64,000 nucleotides of DNA, taken from assembly GCA_023634235.1 (NCBI GenBank), contig JAMKCF010000006.1, positions 11,561,751-11,625,750 on the forward strand. Reading direction: 5' to 3'. Numbering within the stretch: position 1 is the stretch's first letter; every line of letters begins with the position of its first letter. The notes below the pieces were generated by a model. That model searched no databases and was not told the DNA's origin. It saw only the letters and a program-made list of their open reading frames with translations. The stretch is from Pisaster brevispinus (lineage: Eukaryota > Echinodermata > Asteroidea > Forcipulatida > Asteriidae). Shown here in pieces: positions 35,785 to 48,745 of the stretch. Both the position numbers and the translations under genes were made by a program.

Positions 35785-37056
35785 TGTCACACCATGGGTC
35801 GGGGTTTCCCAGGGTGGACATCGCAGTGAGTAGTTAGGGCGAGGACGACAACACAAAAGGATGTTACACTCGAAACAAGTTTAACCAAAACAAAAGTATA
35901 CAAATTTAATTTACTTCGAATTTACTATTTATACAAAACGTCTGCGTTAACTTTAGATCGTCGCATTAGTTACATAGCCCCCACCACCAAAAATGTTTCG
36001 CACTCAGCGAGGGAAGAGGGCCGCATAAAAAGTTAAGATGTTGTTGTCTTGAAAGTACACTTAGCTGTCCTCTGACTAGGAGACTCTTCCTAATATAGCC
36101 AGAACTAGATGGTGTTGCTGTATGCACGCATGGTCGCTCTTTCCAGGGGTACCCACCGGATGGAATATCCACACAGGACGGTGTCCACCCAACTAATGTC
36201 CACACAGGACAATAATGTCCACACAGGACGTATATGGGGAAGGTTGCATTATCGTTCTACAATGTCAACTGTGGAATCGCAGACCTCAAACCGTTGCCAC
36301 ACTTGGTGCCACACAGGCTCTGTACATCCTTAAGGCCAAGCTGGCCCTTACTGGGGAACCCTTTAAAATGGACAAGAGTATTTCCTAAATATACAATATT
36401 ACTCCTGTGGCTAACTTCCATTGGAATAACCCATGAATAAATGAAAACAACAAATAGCTCTTACTTCAGCCCTAAGTCCAAGTCAAATCTCATGAAAATC
36501 ACATGCAGGTAAATTTAACTCAAATTTCCCTCCCACAATATAACCACATTAAATGGTGATTCACAGGTTATCAATCACTAATAATTATTTATCCCAGTGA
36601 ACAAAATAATACATACAATAAAAGAAACTTACAGTTTTCCAACTGGCATTTCCTCCGATGTTGAGGCACACTCCAGGCATATAAATTATCTACATGCTAT
36701 AGTAGGGCCTATATAACTGAGTTGTGGGTGCTGTCTCACCAAACTCTAGGGTGTGTCTCCTCTACATGTACATACCCTGCAATTTCTGCAATGCCCACAC
36801 ACAGAATCGCCCAAGCATGCCTTATTTGCATAAGTCCTAGGGAAGAAATTAGCATACCCCTAGGGAAGAAATTAGCATACCAAGCATGTATTTGCATACT
36901 CTTTTTTTTTTTTTTTTTTTTTTGGGGGGGGGTAAAGAACTTTAAAAAAAAATATACTACTCCCATTCTTAAGGGGGGGGGTAACTTAACACATAATAGT
37001 ATAAAAGGAACCATATAAAATAAACTGTATTTTCAGGATAAAGTCATTTCTTGACA
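35785..37056 (-). repeat. 5' LTR of the retrotransposon (1272 bp)
   Basis: This is the direct-repeat partner of 29727-30999, with the same TGTCA...TGACA ends. It is one base shorter because of homopolymer-run differences (T22 G9 and G9). As the 5' LTR on the minus strand it would carry the active promoter. The candidate TATA element is at 35933-35925, and the octamer motifs are at 36824-36831 and 36890-36897. Confidence 0.96.
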
Positions 37057-37061
37057 CAGCT
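37057..37061. repeat. Target-site duplication, right copy (CAGCT)
   Basis: CAGCT directly follows the TGACA end of the right LTR and continues into GTCAAAGAAAC, the normal continuation of the interrupted monomer. It matches 29722-29726. Confidence 0.95.
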
Positions 37062-37249
37062 GTCAAAGAAACAAAGAAAAAGTAAGGACGGTCAAATCAC
37101 CCTCAGAATAATACTGGATTTCACAAGTTTTACACCATTAAAAAGCCCCTCTCAAAGGCTCTCTCTTCCGCGAGTTTCGTTAAGGTGACAATTTTGTAGG
37201 CGGGGCGAGCGTCCTTGAAGTAGGGCTGCCCGAAACTCCATTGTAGTAC

Positions 37250-40200
37250 ATGCCCACGTCATCGCCAGTGAGAAAAAGCCGGCACAGAAAGGTCCGAAAT
37301 AAATTCTGTGCTAAGCTTGAAGATAACTCCCGAACTAGGCATGCTAGAGAGACAAAATTTGTACCTGGATCTGCCTTCAATATCCCTGCATCTAAAAATT
37401 TAATTTTTAGCGTCGCGGAGGGCAAGCTTCATACCGGAAATGACCAGCAGGTGGGGCAACTCCGAACGTTCCTCAATAGCATCTCCAATGGGATTTTTGT
37501 ACACACAGCTGTCAAAGAAACAAAGACAAAGTAAAGACGGTCAAATCACCCTCAGAATAATACTGGATTTTACTAGTTTTACACCATTGGAAAGCCCGTC
37601 TCAAGGGCTCTCTCTTCCGTGAGTTTCGTTAAGGTGACATTTTTGTAGGCGGGGCGAGCGTCCTGGAAGTAGGGCTGCCCGAAACTCCACTGTAGTACAT
37701 GCCCACGTCATCGCCAGGGACAAAAAGCAGGCACAGAAAGGTCCGAAATAAATTCTGTGCTAAGCTTTAAGATAACTCCCAAACTAGGCGTGCTAGAGAG
37801 ACAAATTTTGTACATGAATCTGCCTTCAATACCCTGCATCCACAAATCAAACTTTTAGCGTCGCGGAGGGCAAGCTTCATACCGGAAATGACAAGCAGGT
37901 GGGGCTACTCCAAACGCTCCTCAAAAGCATCTCCAATGGGATGTTTGTACACATAGCTGTCAAAGAAACAAAGACAAAGTAAAGACGGTCAAATCACCCT
38001 CAGAATAATACTGGAGATTCGCAAGTTTTACCCCATTAGCAAGCCCGTCTCAAGGGCTCTCTCTTCCGTGAGTTTCGTTAAGGTGACAATTTTGTAGGCG
38101 GGGCGAGCGTCCTGGAAGTAGGGCTGCCCGAAACTCCACGGTAGTACGTGCCCACGTCATCGCCAGTGAGAAAAAGCAGGCACAGAAAGTTCCGAAATAA
38201 ATTCTGTGCCAAGCTTGATAATAAATCCCAAACTAGGCATGCTAGAGAGACAAAATTTGTACCTGACTCTGCCTTAAATACCCCCGCATCCGAAAATCAA
38301 TTTTTTAGCGTCGCGGAGGGCAAGCTTCATACCGAAAATGGTCAGCAGGTGGGGCTACTCCGAACGCTTCTCAAAAGCATCTCCAATGGGATTTTTGTAC
38401 ACACAGCTGTCAAAGAAACAAAGACAAAGTAAAGGACGGTCAAATCACCCTCAGAATAATACTGGATTTCACAAGTTTTACACCAAAAAAAAGCCCGTCT
38501 CAAAGGCTCTCTCTTCCGCGAGTTTCGTTAAGGTGATAATTTTGTAGGCGGGGCGAGCGTCCTGGAAGTAGGGCTGCCCGAAACTCCACTGTAGTACATG
38601 CCCACGTCATCGCCAGTGAGAAAAAGCCGGCACAGAAAGCTCCGAAATAAATTCTGTGCTAAGCTTGACGATAACTCCCGAACTAGGCGTGCTAGAGAGA
38701 AAAATTTTGTACATGAATCTGCCTTCAATACCCTGCATCCACAAATCAAACTTTTAGCGTCGCGGAGGGCAAGCTTCATACCGGAAATGACAAGCAGGTG
38801 GGGCTACTCCAAACGCTCCTCAAAAGCATCTCCAATGGGATGTTTGTACACATAGCTGTCAAAGAAACAAAGACAAAGTAAAGACGGTCAAATCACCCTC
38901 AGAATAATACTGGAGATTCGCAAGTTTTACACCATTAGCAAGCCCGTCTCAAGGGCTCTCTCTTCCGTGAGTTTCGTTAAGGTGACAATTTTGTAGGCGG
39001 GGCGAGCGTTCTGGAAGTAGGGCTGCCCGAAACTCCACTGTAGTACATGCCCACGTCATCGCCAGTGAGAAAAAGCCGGCACAGAAAGGTCCGAAATGAA
39101 TTCTGTGCTAAGCTTGAGAATAACTCCCGAACTAGGCATGCTAGAGAGACAAATTTTGTACCTGGATCTTCCTTCAATATCCCTGCATCAAAAACCAAAC
39201 TTTTAGCGTCGCGGAGGGCAAGCTTCATACCGGAAATGACCAGCAGGTGGGGCAACTCCGAACGCTCCTAAATAGCATCTCCAATGGGATTTGTGTACAC
39301 ACAGCTGTCAAAGAAACAAAGACAAAGTAAAGACGGTCAAATCATCCTCAGAATAATACTGGATTTTACAAGCTTTACACCATTAGAAAGCCCGTCTCAA
39401 AGGCTCTCTCTTCCGCGAGTTTCGTTAAGGTGACATTTTTGTAGGCGGGGCGAGCGTCCTGGAAGTAGGGCTGCCCGAAACTCCACTGTAGTACATGCCC
39501 ACGTCATCGCCAGTGACAAAAAGCAGGCACAGGATAGTCCGAAATAAATTCTGTGCTAAGCTTGAAAATAACTCCCGAACTAGGCGTGCTAGAGAGACAA
39601 ATTTTGTACCTGGATCTGCCTTCAATATCCCTGCATCCAAAAATTAAACTTTTAGCGTCGCGGAGGGCAAGCTTCATACCGGAAATGACCAGCAGGTGGG
39701 GCTACTCCAAACGCTTCTCAAAAGCATCTCCAATGGGATTTTTGTACACACAGCTGTCAAAGAAACAAAGACAAAGTAAAGACGGTCAAATCACCCTCAG
39801 AATAATACTGGATTTTACAAGTTTTACACCATTAGAAAGCCCGTCTCAAAGGCTCTCTCTTCCGCGAGTTTCGTTAAGGTGACATTTTTGTAGGCGGGGC
39901 GAGCGTCCTGGAAGTAGGGCTGCCCGAAACTCCACTTTAGTACATGCCCACGTCATCGCCAGTGACAAAAAGCAGGCACAGGAATGTCCGAAATAAATTC
40001 TGTGCTAAGCTTGAAGATAACTCCCGAACTAGGCGTGCTAGAGAGACAAATTTTGTACCTGGATCTGCCTTCAATATCCCTGCATCCAAAAATCAAACTT
40101 TTAGCGTCGCGGAGGGCAAGCTTCATACCGAAAATGGCCAGCAAGTGGGGCTACTCCGAACGCTTCTCAAAAGCATCTCCTATGGGATTTTTGTACACAC

Positions 40201-42802
40201 AGCTGTCAAAGAAACAAAGACAAAGTAAGGACGGTCAAATCACCCTCAGAATAATACTGGATTTTCGCAGGTTTTACACCATTAGAAAGCCCGTCTGTAA
40301 GGGCTCTCTCTTCCGTGAGCTTTGTTAAGGTGACAAGTTTGTAGGCGGGGCGAGCGTCCTGGAAGTAGGGCTGCCCGAAACTCCACAGTAGTACTTGCCC
40401 ACGTCATCGCCAGCGAGAAAAAGCCGGCACAGAAAGGTCCGAAATAAATTCTGTGCTAAGCTTGAGAATAACTCCCGAACTAGGCATGCTAGAGAGACAA
40501 AATTTGCACCTGACTCTGCCTTAAATACCTCCGCATCCGAATATCAAACTTTTAGCGTTGCGGAGGCAAGCTTCATACCGAAAATGGCCAGCAAGTGGGG
40601 CTACTCCGAACGCTCCTCAAAAGCATCTCCAATGGGATGTTTGTACACACAGCTGTCAAAGAGACAAAGACAAAGTAAAGACGGTCAAATCACCCTCAGA
40701 ATAATACTGGAGATTCGCAAGTTTTACACCATTAGCAAGCCCGTCTCAAGGGCTCTCTCTTCCGTGAGTTTCGTTAGGGTGACAATTTTGTAGGCGGGGC
40801 GAGCGTCCTGGAAGTAGGGCTGCCCGAAACTCCACGGTAGTCTTGCCCACGTCATCGCCAGTGAGAAAAAGCAGGCACAGAAAGTTCCGAAATAAATTCT
40901 GTGCTAAGCTTGATAATAAATCCCGAACTAGGCATGCTAGAGAGACAAAATTTGTACCTGACTCTGCCTTAAATACCCCCGCATCCGAAAATCAATTTTT
41001 TAGCGTCGCGGAGGGCAAGCTTCATACCGAAAATGGTCAGCAGGTTGGGCTAATCCGAACGCTTCTCAAAAGCATCTCCAATGGGATTTTTGTACACACA
41101 GCTGTCAAAGAAACAAAGACAAAGTAAGGACGGTCAAATCACCCTCAGAATAATACTGGATTTCACAAGTTTTACACCATTAAAAAGCCCGTCTCAAAGG
41201 CTCTCTCTTCCGCGAGTTTCGTTAAGGTGACAATTTTGTAGGCGGGGCGAGCGTCCTGGAAGTAGGGCTGCCCGAAACTCCACTGTAGTACATGCCCACG
41301 TCATCGCCAGTGAGAAAAAGCCGGCACAGAAAGGTCCGAAATAAATTCTGTGCTAAGCTTGAGAATAACTCCGGAACTAGGCATGCTAGAGAGACAAATG
41401 TTTTACATGAATCTGCCTTCAATACCCCCGCATCCGAAAATCAAACTTTTAGCGTCGCGGAGGGCAAGCTTCATACCGAAAATGGCCAGCAGGTGGGGCT
41501 ACTCCGAACGCTTCTCAAAAAGGACGGTCAAATCACCCTCAGAATAATACTGGATTTTCGCAGGTTTTACACCATTAGAAAGCCCGTCTGTAAGGGCTCT
41601 CTCTTCCGTGAGCTTTGTTAAGGTGACAAGTTTGTAGGCGGGGCGAGCGTCCTGGAAGTAGGGCTGCCCGAAACTCCACTATAGTACATGCCCACGTCAT
41701 CGCCAGTGAGAAAAAGCAGGCACAGAAAGGTCCGAAATAAATTCTGTGCTAAGCTTGAGAATAACTCCCGAACTAGGCATGCTAGAGAGACAAAATTTGT
41801 ACCTAACTCTGCCTTAAATACCCCCGCATCCGAAAATCGAACTTTTAGCGTCGCGGAGGGCAAGCTTCATACCGAAAATGGCCATCAGGTGGGGCTACTC
41901 CGAACGCTTCTCAAAAGCATCTCCAATGGGATTTTTGTTCACACAGCTGTCAAAGAAACAAAGACAAAGTAAGGACGGTCAAATCACCCTCAGAATAATA
42001 CTGGATTTTCACAAGTTTTACACCATTAGAAAGCCCGTCTCAAAGGGTCTCTTTTCCGTGAGTTTCATTAAGGTGACAATTTTGTAGGCGGGGCGAGCGT
42101 CCTGGAAGTAGGGCTGCCCGAAACTCCACTATAGTACATGCCCACGTCATCGCCAGTGACAAAAAGCCGGCACAGAAAGGTCCGAAATAAATTCTGTGCT
42201 AAGCTTGAGAATAACTCCCGAACTAGGCATGCTAGAGAGACAAATGTTGTACCTGGATCTTCCTTCAATATACCATCATCTAAAAATCAAACTTTTAGCG
42301 TAGCGGAGGGCAAGCTTCATACCGGAAATGACCAGCAGGTGGGGCAACTCCGAACGCTCCTCAATAGCATCTCCAATGGGATTTTTGTACACACAGCTGT
42401 CAAAGAAACAAAGACAAAGTATAGACGGTCAAATCACCCTCAGAATAATACTGGATTTTACAAGTTTTTACACCATTAGAAAGCCCGTCTCAAAGGCTCT
42501 CTCTTCCGCGAGTTTCGTTAAGGTGACATTTTTGTAGGCGGGGCGAGCGTTCTGGAAGTAGGGCTGCCCGAAACTCCACTGTAGAACATGCCCACGTCAT
42601 CGCCAGTGACAAAAAGCAGGCACAGGAATGTCCGAAATAAATTCTGTGCTAAGCTTGAAGATAACTCCCGAACTAGGCGTGCTAGAGAGACAAATTTTGT
42701 ACCTGGATCTGCCTTCAATATCCCTGCATCCAAAAATTAAACTTTTAGCGTCGCGGAGGGCAAGCTTCATACCGGAAATGACCAGCAGGTGGGGCTACTC
42801 CA
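37250..42802. repeat. Satellite monomers with loose three-monomer periodicity
   Basis: Monomers with the rare CTTGATAATAAATCCC variant start at about 38148 and 40843 (six monomers apart). The monomer interrupted by the retrotransposon (29466-29726) belongs to the same type. After subtracting the 7335-bp insertion it lies 1347 bp, or three monomers, before the 38148 copy. A GGAGATTCGCA variant recurs near 29330, 38014, 38912 and 40709. This suggests an old, decayed HOR built on three monomers. Confidence 0.6.
41292..41687. repeat. Satellite monomer with 54-bp deletion
   Basis: At about 41517-41525 the sequence jumps from CTTCTCAAAA to AGGACGGTC, losing the CAGCTG palindrome and the CAAAG tract. 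The spacing to the next monomer is 396 bp instead of 450. Confidence 0.8.
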
Positions 42803-43783
42803 AACGCTCCTCAAAAGCATCTCCAATGGGATTTTTGTACACACAGCTGTCAAAGAAACAAAGACAAAGTAAGGACGGTCAAATCACCCTCAGAATAATA
42901 CTGGACTTTCACAAGTTTTACACCATTAGAAAGCCCGTCTCAAAGGCTTTCTCTTCCGTGAGTTTCATTAAGGTGACAATTTTGTAGGCGGGGCGAGCGT
43001 CCTGGAAGTAGGGCTGCCCGAAACTCCACTATAGTACATGCCCACGTCATCGCCAGTGAGAAAAAGCCGGCACAGAAAGGTCCGAAATAAATTCTGTGCT
43101 AAGCTTGAAAATAACTCCCGAACTAGGCGTGCTAGAGAGACAAAATTTGTACCTGACTCTGCCTTAAATACCCCCGCATCCGAAAAACAAATTTTTAGCG
43201 TCGCGGATGGCAAGCTTCATACCAAAAATGGCCAGCAGGTGGGGCTACTCCGAACGCTCCTCAAAAGCATCTCCAATGGGATTTTTGTACACACAGCTGT
43301 CAAAGAAACAAAGACAAAGTAAGGACGGTCAAATCACCCTCAGAATAATACTGGACTTTCACAAGTTTTACACCATTAGAAAGCCCGTCTCAAAGGCTTT
43401 CTCTTCCGTGAGTTTCATTAAGGTGACAATTTTGTAGGCGGGGCGAGCGTCCTGGAAGTAGGGCTGCCCGAAACTCCACTATAGTACATGCCCACGTCAT
43501 CGCCAGTGAGAAAAAGCCGGCACAGAAAGGTCCGAAATAAATTCTGTGCTAAGCTTGAAAATAACTCCCGAACTAGGCGTGCTAGAGAGACAAAATTTGT
43601 ACCTGACTCTGCCTTAAATACCCCCGCATCCGAAAAACAAATTTTTAGCGTCGCGGATGGCAAGCTTCATACCAAAAATGGCCAGCAGGTGGGGCTACTC
43701 CGAACGCTCCTCAAAAGCATCTCCAATGGGATTTTTGTACACACAGCTGTCAAAGAAACAAAGACAAAGTAAGGACGGTCAAA
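42803..43783. repeat. Two identical adjacent monomers (recent tandem duplication)
   Basis: From about 42803 to 43333 the sequence is repeated 450 bp later with no difference that I can see. It includes the distinctive ACTGGACTTTCACAAG (42902 and 43352) and GGCTTTCTCTTCCG changes. The next unit already differs (AATCACCTTCAG at 43785). This is a single-monomer duplication. Confidence 0.85.
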
Positions 43784-46109
43784 TCACCTTCAGAATAATA
43801 CTGGATTTTCACAAGTTTTACACCATTAGAAAGCCCGTCTCAAAGGCACTCTCTTCAGTGAGTTTCATTAAGGTGATAATTTTGTAGGCGGGGCGAGCGT
43901 CCTGGAAGTAGGGCTGCACTAAACTCCACTGTAGTACTTGCCCACGTCATCGCCAGTGAGAAAAAGCCGGCACAGAAAGGTCCGAAAAAAATTCTCTGCT
44001 AAGCTTGAGAATAACTCCCGAACTAGGCATGCTAGAGTCACAAAATTTTTACCTGACTCTGCCTTAAATACCCCGCATCTGAAAAACAAACTTTTAGCGT
44101 CGCGGAGGGCAAGCTTCATACCGAAAATGGCCAGCAGGTGGGGCTACTCCGAACGCTCCTCAAAAGCATCTCCAATGGGATTTTTGTACACACTGCTGTC
44201 AAAGAAACAAAGACAAAGTAAGGACTGTCAAAACACCCTCAGAATAATACTGGATTTTCGCAGGTTTTACACCATTAGAAAGCCCGTCTCAAAGGCTCTT
44301 TCTTCCGTGAGTTTCGTTAAGGTGACAATTTTGTAGGCGGGGCGAGCGTCCTGGAAGTAGGGCTAACCTAAACTCCACTGTAGTACTTGCCCACGTCATC
44401 GCCAGTGAGAAAAAGCCGGCACAGAAAGGTCCGAAACAAATTCTCTGCTAAGCTTGAGAATAACTCCCGAACTACGCATGCTAGAGAAACAAAATTTGTA
44501 CCAGACTCTGCCTTGAATATCCTTGCATTCGAAAATCAAACTTTTAGCTTCGCGGAGGGCAAGCTTCATACCGGAAATGACCAGCAGGTGGGGCTACTCC
44601 GAACGCTCCTCAAAAGCATCTCCAATGGGACTTTTGTACACACAGCTGTCGAAGAAACAAAGACAAAGTAAGGACGGTCAAATCACCCTCAGAAAAATAC
44701 TGGATTTTCACAGGTTTTACACCATTAGAAAGCCCGTCTCAAAGGCTCTCTCTTCCGTGAGTTTCATTAAGGTGACAATTTTGTAAGCGGGGCGAGCGTC
44801 ATGGAAGTAGGTCTGCCCGAAACTCCACTGTAGTACATGCCCACGTCATCGCCAGTGAGAAAAAGCCGGCACAGAAAGGTCCGAAATAAATTCTCTGCTA
44901 AGCTTGAGAATAACTCCCGAACTACGCATGCTAGAGAAACAAAATTTGTACCAGACTCTGCCTTGAATATCCCTGCATTCGAAAATCAAACTTTTAGCTT
45001 CGCGGAGGGCAAGCTTCATACCGGAAATGACCAGCAGGTGGGGCTACTCCGAACGCTCCTCAAAAGCATCTCCAATGGGATTTTTGTACACACAGCTGTC
45101 AAAGAAACAAAGACAAAGTAAGGACGGTCAAATCACCCTCAGAATAATACTGGATTTTCGCAAGTTTTACACCATTAGAAAGCCCATCTCAAGGGCTCTC
45201 TCTTCTTTGTGTTTCGTTAAGGTGACAATTTTGTGGGCGGGGCGAGCGTCCTGGAAGTAGGGCTGCCCGAAACCACACTGTAGTACATGCCCACGTCATC
45301 GCCAGTGAGAAAAAGCAGGCACAGAAAGGTCCGAAATAAATTCTGTGCAAAGCTTGAGAATAACTCCCGAACTAGACATGCTAGAGAAACAAAATTTGTA
45401 CCAGACTCTGCCTTGAATATCCCTGCATTCGAAAATCAAACTTTTAGCTTCGCGGAGGGCAAGCTTCATACCAGAAATGAACAGCAGGTGGGGCTACTCC
45501 GAACGCTCCTCAAAAGCATCTCCAATGGGATTTTTGTAAACACAGCTGTCGAAGAAACAAAGACAAAGTAAGGACGGTCAAATCACCCTCAGAAAAATAC
45601 TGGATTTTCACAGGGTTTACATTATTAGAAAGCCCGTCTCAAAGGCTCTCTCTTCCGTGAGTTTCATTAAGGTGGCTATTTTGTAAGCGGGGCGAGCGTC
45701 ATGGAAGTAGGGCTGCCCGAAACTCCACTGTAGTACATGCCCACGTCATCGCCAGTGAGAAAAAGCCGGCACAGAAAGTTCCGAAATAAATTCTGTGCTA
45801 AGCTTGAAGATAACTCCCGAACTAGGCATGCTAGAGAGACAAAATTTGTACCAGACTCTGCCTTAAATATCCCTGCAACCGAAAATCAAACTTATACTGT
45901 CGCGGAGGGCAAGCTTCATACCAGAAATGGCTAGCAGGTGGGGCTACTCCGAACGCTCCTCAAAAGCATCTCCAATGGGATTTTTGTACACACAGCTGTC
46001 AAAGAAACAAAGACAAAGTAAGGACGGTCAAATCACCCTCAGAATAATACTGGATTTTCACAAGTTTTACACCATTAGAAAGCCCGTCTCAAGGGCTCTC
46101 TCTTCTTTG

Positions 46110-48745
46110 TGTTTCGTTAAGGTGACAATTTTGTGGGCGGGGCGAGCGTCCTGGAAGTAGGGCTGCCCGAAACCCCACTGTAGTACATGCCCACGTCATC
46201 GCCAGTGAGAAAAAGCAGGCACAGAAAGGTCCGAAATAAATTCTGTGCAAAGCTTGAGAATAACTCCCGAACTAGACATGCTAGAGAAACAAAATTTGTA
46301 CCTGACTCTGCCTTGAATACCCCCGCATCCGAAAATCAATCTTTTAGCGTCGCGGAGGGCAAGCTTCATACCAGAAATGAACAGCAGGTGGGGCTACTCC
46401 GAACGCTCCTCAAAAGCATCTCCAATGGGATTTTTGTACACACAGCTGTCGAAGAAACAAAGACAAAGTAAGGACGGTCAAATCACCCTCAGAAAAATAC
46501 TGGATTTTCACAGGGTTTACATTATTAGAAAGCCCGTCTCAAAGGCTCTCTCTTCCGTGAGTTTCATTAAGGTGGCAATTTTGTAAGCGGGGCGAGCGTC
46601 ATGGAAGTAGGGCTGCCCGAAACTCCACTGTAGTACATGCCCACGTCATCGCCAGTGAGAAAAAGCCGGCACAGAAAGTTCCGAAAGAAATTCTGTGCTA
46701 AGCTTGAAGATAACTCCCGAACTAGGCATGCTAGAGAGACAAAATTTGTACCAGACTCTGCCTTAAATATCCCTGCAACCGAAAATCAAACTTATACTGT
46801 CGCGGAGGGCAAGCTTCATACCATAAATGGCTAGCAGGTGGGGCTACTCCGAACGCTCCTCAAAAGCATCTCCATTGGGATTGTTGTACACACAGCTGTC
46901 AAAGAAACAAAGACAAAGTAACGACGGTCAAATCACCCTCAGAATAATACTGGATTTTCACATGTTTTACACCATTAGAAAGCCCGTCTCAAAGGCTCTC
47001 TCTTCCGTGAGTTTCGTTAAGGTGACAATTTTGTAAGTGGGGCGAGCGTCCTGGAAGTAGGGCTGCCCGAAACCCCACTGTAGTACATGCCCACGTCAAC
47101 GCCAGTCAGAAAAAGCCGGCACAGAAAGGTCCGAAATAAATTCTCTGCTAAGCTTGAGAATAACTCCCGAACTACGCATGCTAGAGAAACAAAATTTGTA
47201 CCAGACTCTGCCTTGAATATCCCTGCATTCGAAAATTAAACTTTTAGCTTCGCGGAGGGCAAGCTTCATTCCGGAAATGACCAGCAGGTGGGGCTACTCC
47301 GAACGCTCCTCAAAAGCATCTCCAATGGGATTTTTGTACACACAGCTGTCAAAGAAACAAAGACAAAGTAAGGACGGTCAAATCACCCTCAGAATAATAC
47401 TGGATTTTCACATGTTTTACACCATTAGAAAGCCCGTCTCAAACGCTCTCTCTTCCGTGAGTTTCGTTAAGGTGACAATTTTGTGGGCGGGGCGAGCGTC
47501 CTGGAAGTAGGGCTGCCCGAAACCCCACTGTAGTACATTCCCACGTCATCGCCAGTGAGAAAAAGCAGGCACAGAAAGGTCCGAAATAAATTCTGTGCAA
47601 AGCTTGAGAATAACTCCCGAACTAGACATGCTAGAGAAACAAAATTTGTACCTGACTCTGCCTTGAATACCCCCGCATCCGAAAATCAATCTTTTAGCGT
47701 CGCGGAGGGCAAGCTTCATACCAGAAATGAACAGCAGGTGGGGCTACTCCGAACGCTCCTCAAAAGCATCTCCAATGGGATTTTTGTACACACAGCTGTC
47801 GAAGAAACAAAGACAAAGTAAGGACGGTCAAATCACCCTCAGAAAAATACTGGATTTTCACAGGGTTTACATTATTAGAAAGCCCGTCTCAAAGGCTCTC
47901 TCTTCCGTGAGTTTCATTAAGGTGGCAATTTTGTAAGCGGGGCGAGCGTCATGGAAGTAGGGCTGCCCGAAACTCCACTGTAGTACATGCCCACGTCATC
48001 GCCAGTGAGAAAAAGCCGGCACAGAAAGTTCCGAAATAAATTCTGTGCTAAGCTTGAAGATAACTCCCGAACTAGGCATGCTAGAGAGACAAAATTTGTA
48101 CCAGACTCTGCCTTAAATATCCCTGCAACCGAAAATCAAACTTATACTGTCGCGGAGGGCAAGCTTCATACCAGAAATGGCTAGCAGGTGGGGCTACTCC
48201 GAACGCTCCTCAAAAGCATCTCCATTGGGATTGTTGTACACACAGCTGTCAAAGAAACAAAGACAAAGTAACGACGGTCAAATCACCCTCAGAATAATAC
48301 TGGATTTTCACATGTTTTACACCATTAGAAAGCCCGTCTCAAAGGCTCTCTCTTCCGTGAGTTTCGTTAAGGTGACAATTTTGTAAGTGGGGCGAGCGTC
48401 CTGGAAGTAGGGCTGCCCGAAACCCCACTGTAGTACATGCCCACGTCAACGCCAGTCAGAAAAAGCCGGCACAGAAAGGTCCGAAAAAAATTCTCTGCTA
48501 AGCTTGAGAATAACTCCCGAACTACGCATGCTAGAGAAACAAAATTTGTACCAGACTCTGCCTTGAATATCCCTGCATTCGAAAATCAAACTTTTAGTTT
48601 CGCGTAGAGGGCAAGCTTCATACCGGAAATGACCAGCAGGTGGGGCTACTCCGAACGCTCCTCAAAAGCATCTCCAATGGGATTTTTGTACACACAGCTG
48701 TCAAAGAAACAAAGACAAAGTAAGGACGGTCAAATCACCCTCAGA
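46110..48745. repeat. Trimeric higher-order repeat, 1350-bp period (~1.95 copies)
   Basis: Landmarks pair at a spacing of 1350 bp: 46187/47537, 46377/47727, 46637/47987 and 46827/48177. Shared rare variants include AACTTATACTGTCGCGG and CTCCATTGGGATTGTTG. Just upstream, the same monomer types appear with 900-bp spacing (45287/46187 and 45737/46637), so a dimer seems to have preceded the trimer. The unit differs from the 1350-bp trimer at 13.5-17 kb. Confidence 0.85.

Larger units (their letters stand above)
29727..37056 (-). mobile_element. Full-length Gmr1-like Ty3/gypsy-class LTR retrotransposon
   Basis: The element is 7330 bp and lies on the minus strand. In element order it has a 5' LTR (35785-37056), a tRNA-Pro-like primer-binding site, an untranslated leader of about 330 bp, a gag-pol ORF (35453 down to 32100), an RT-RNaseH ORF (32103 down to 31075), a polypurine tract and a 3' LTR (29727-30999). 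The domain order Gag-PR-IN-RT-RNaseH places integrase before reverse transcriptase, as in Ty1/copia. However, the integrase has a GPY-type C-terminal module and the RT resembles Ty3/gypsy. This combination defines Gmr1-like elements of animals. No envelope ORF and no chromodomain are seen. A 5-bp CAGCT duplication and near-identical LTRs mark a recent, precise insertion into a satellite monomer. A frame disruption within RT probably makes this copy non-autonomous as sequenced. Confidence 0.95.
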
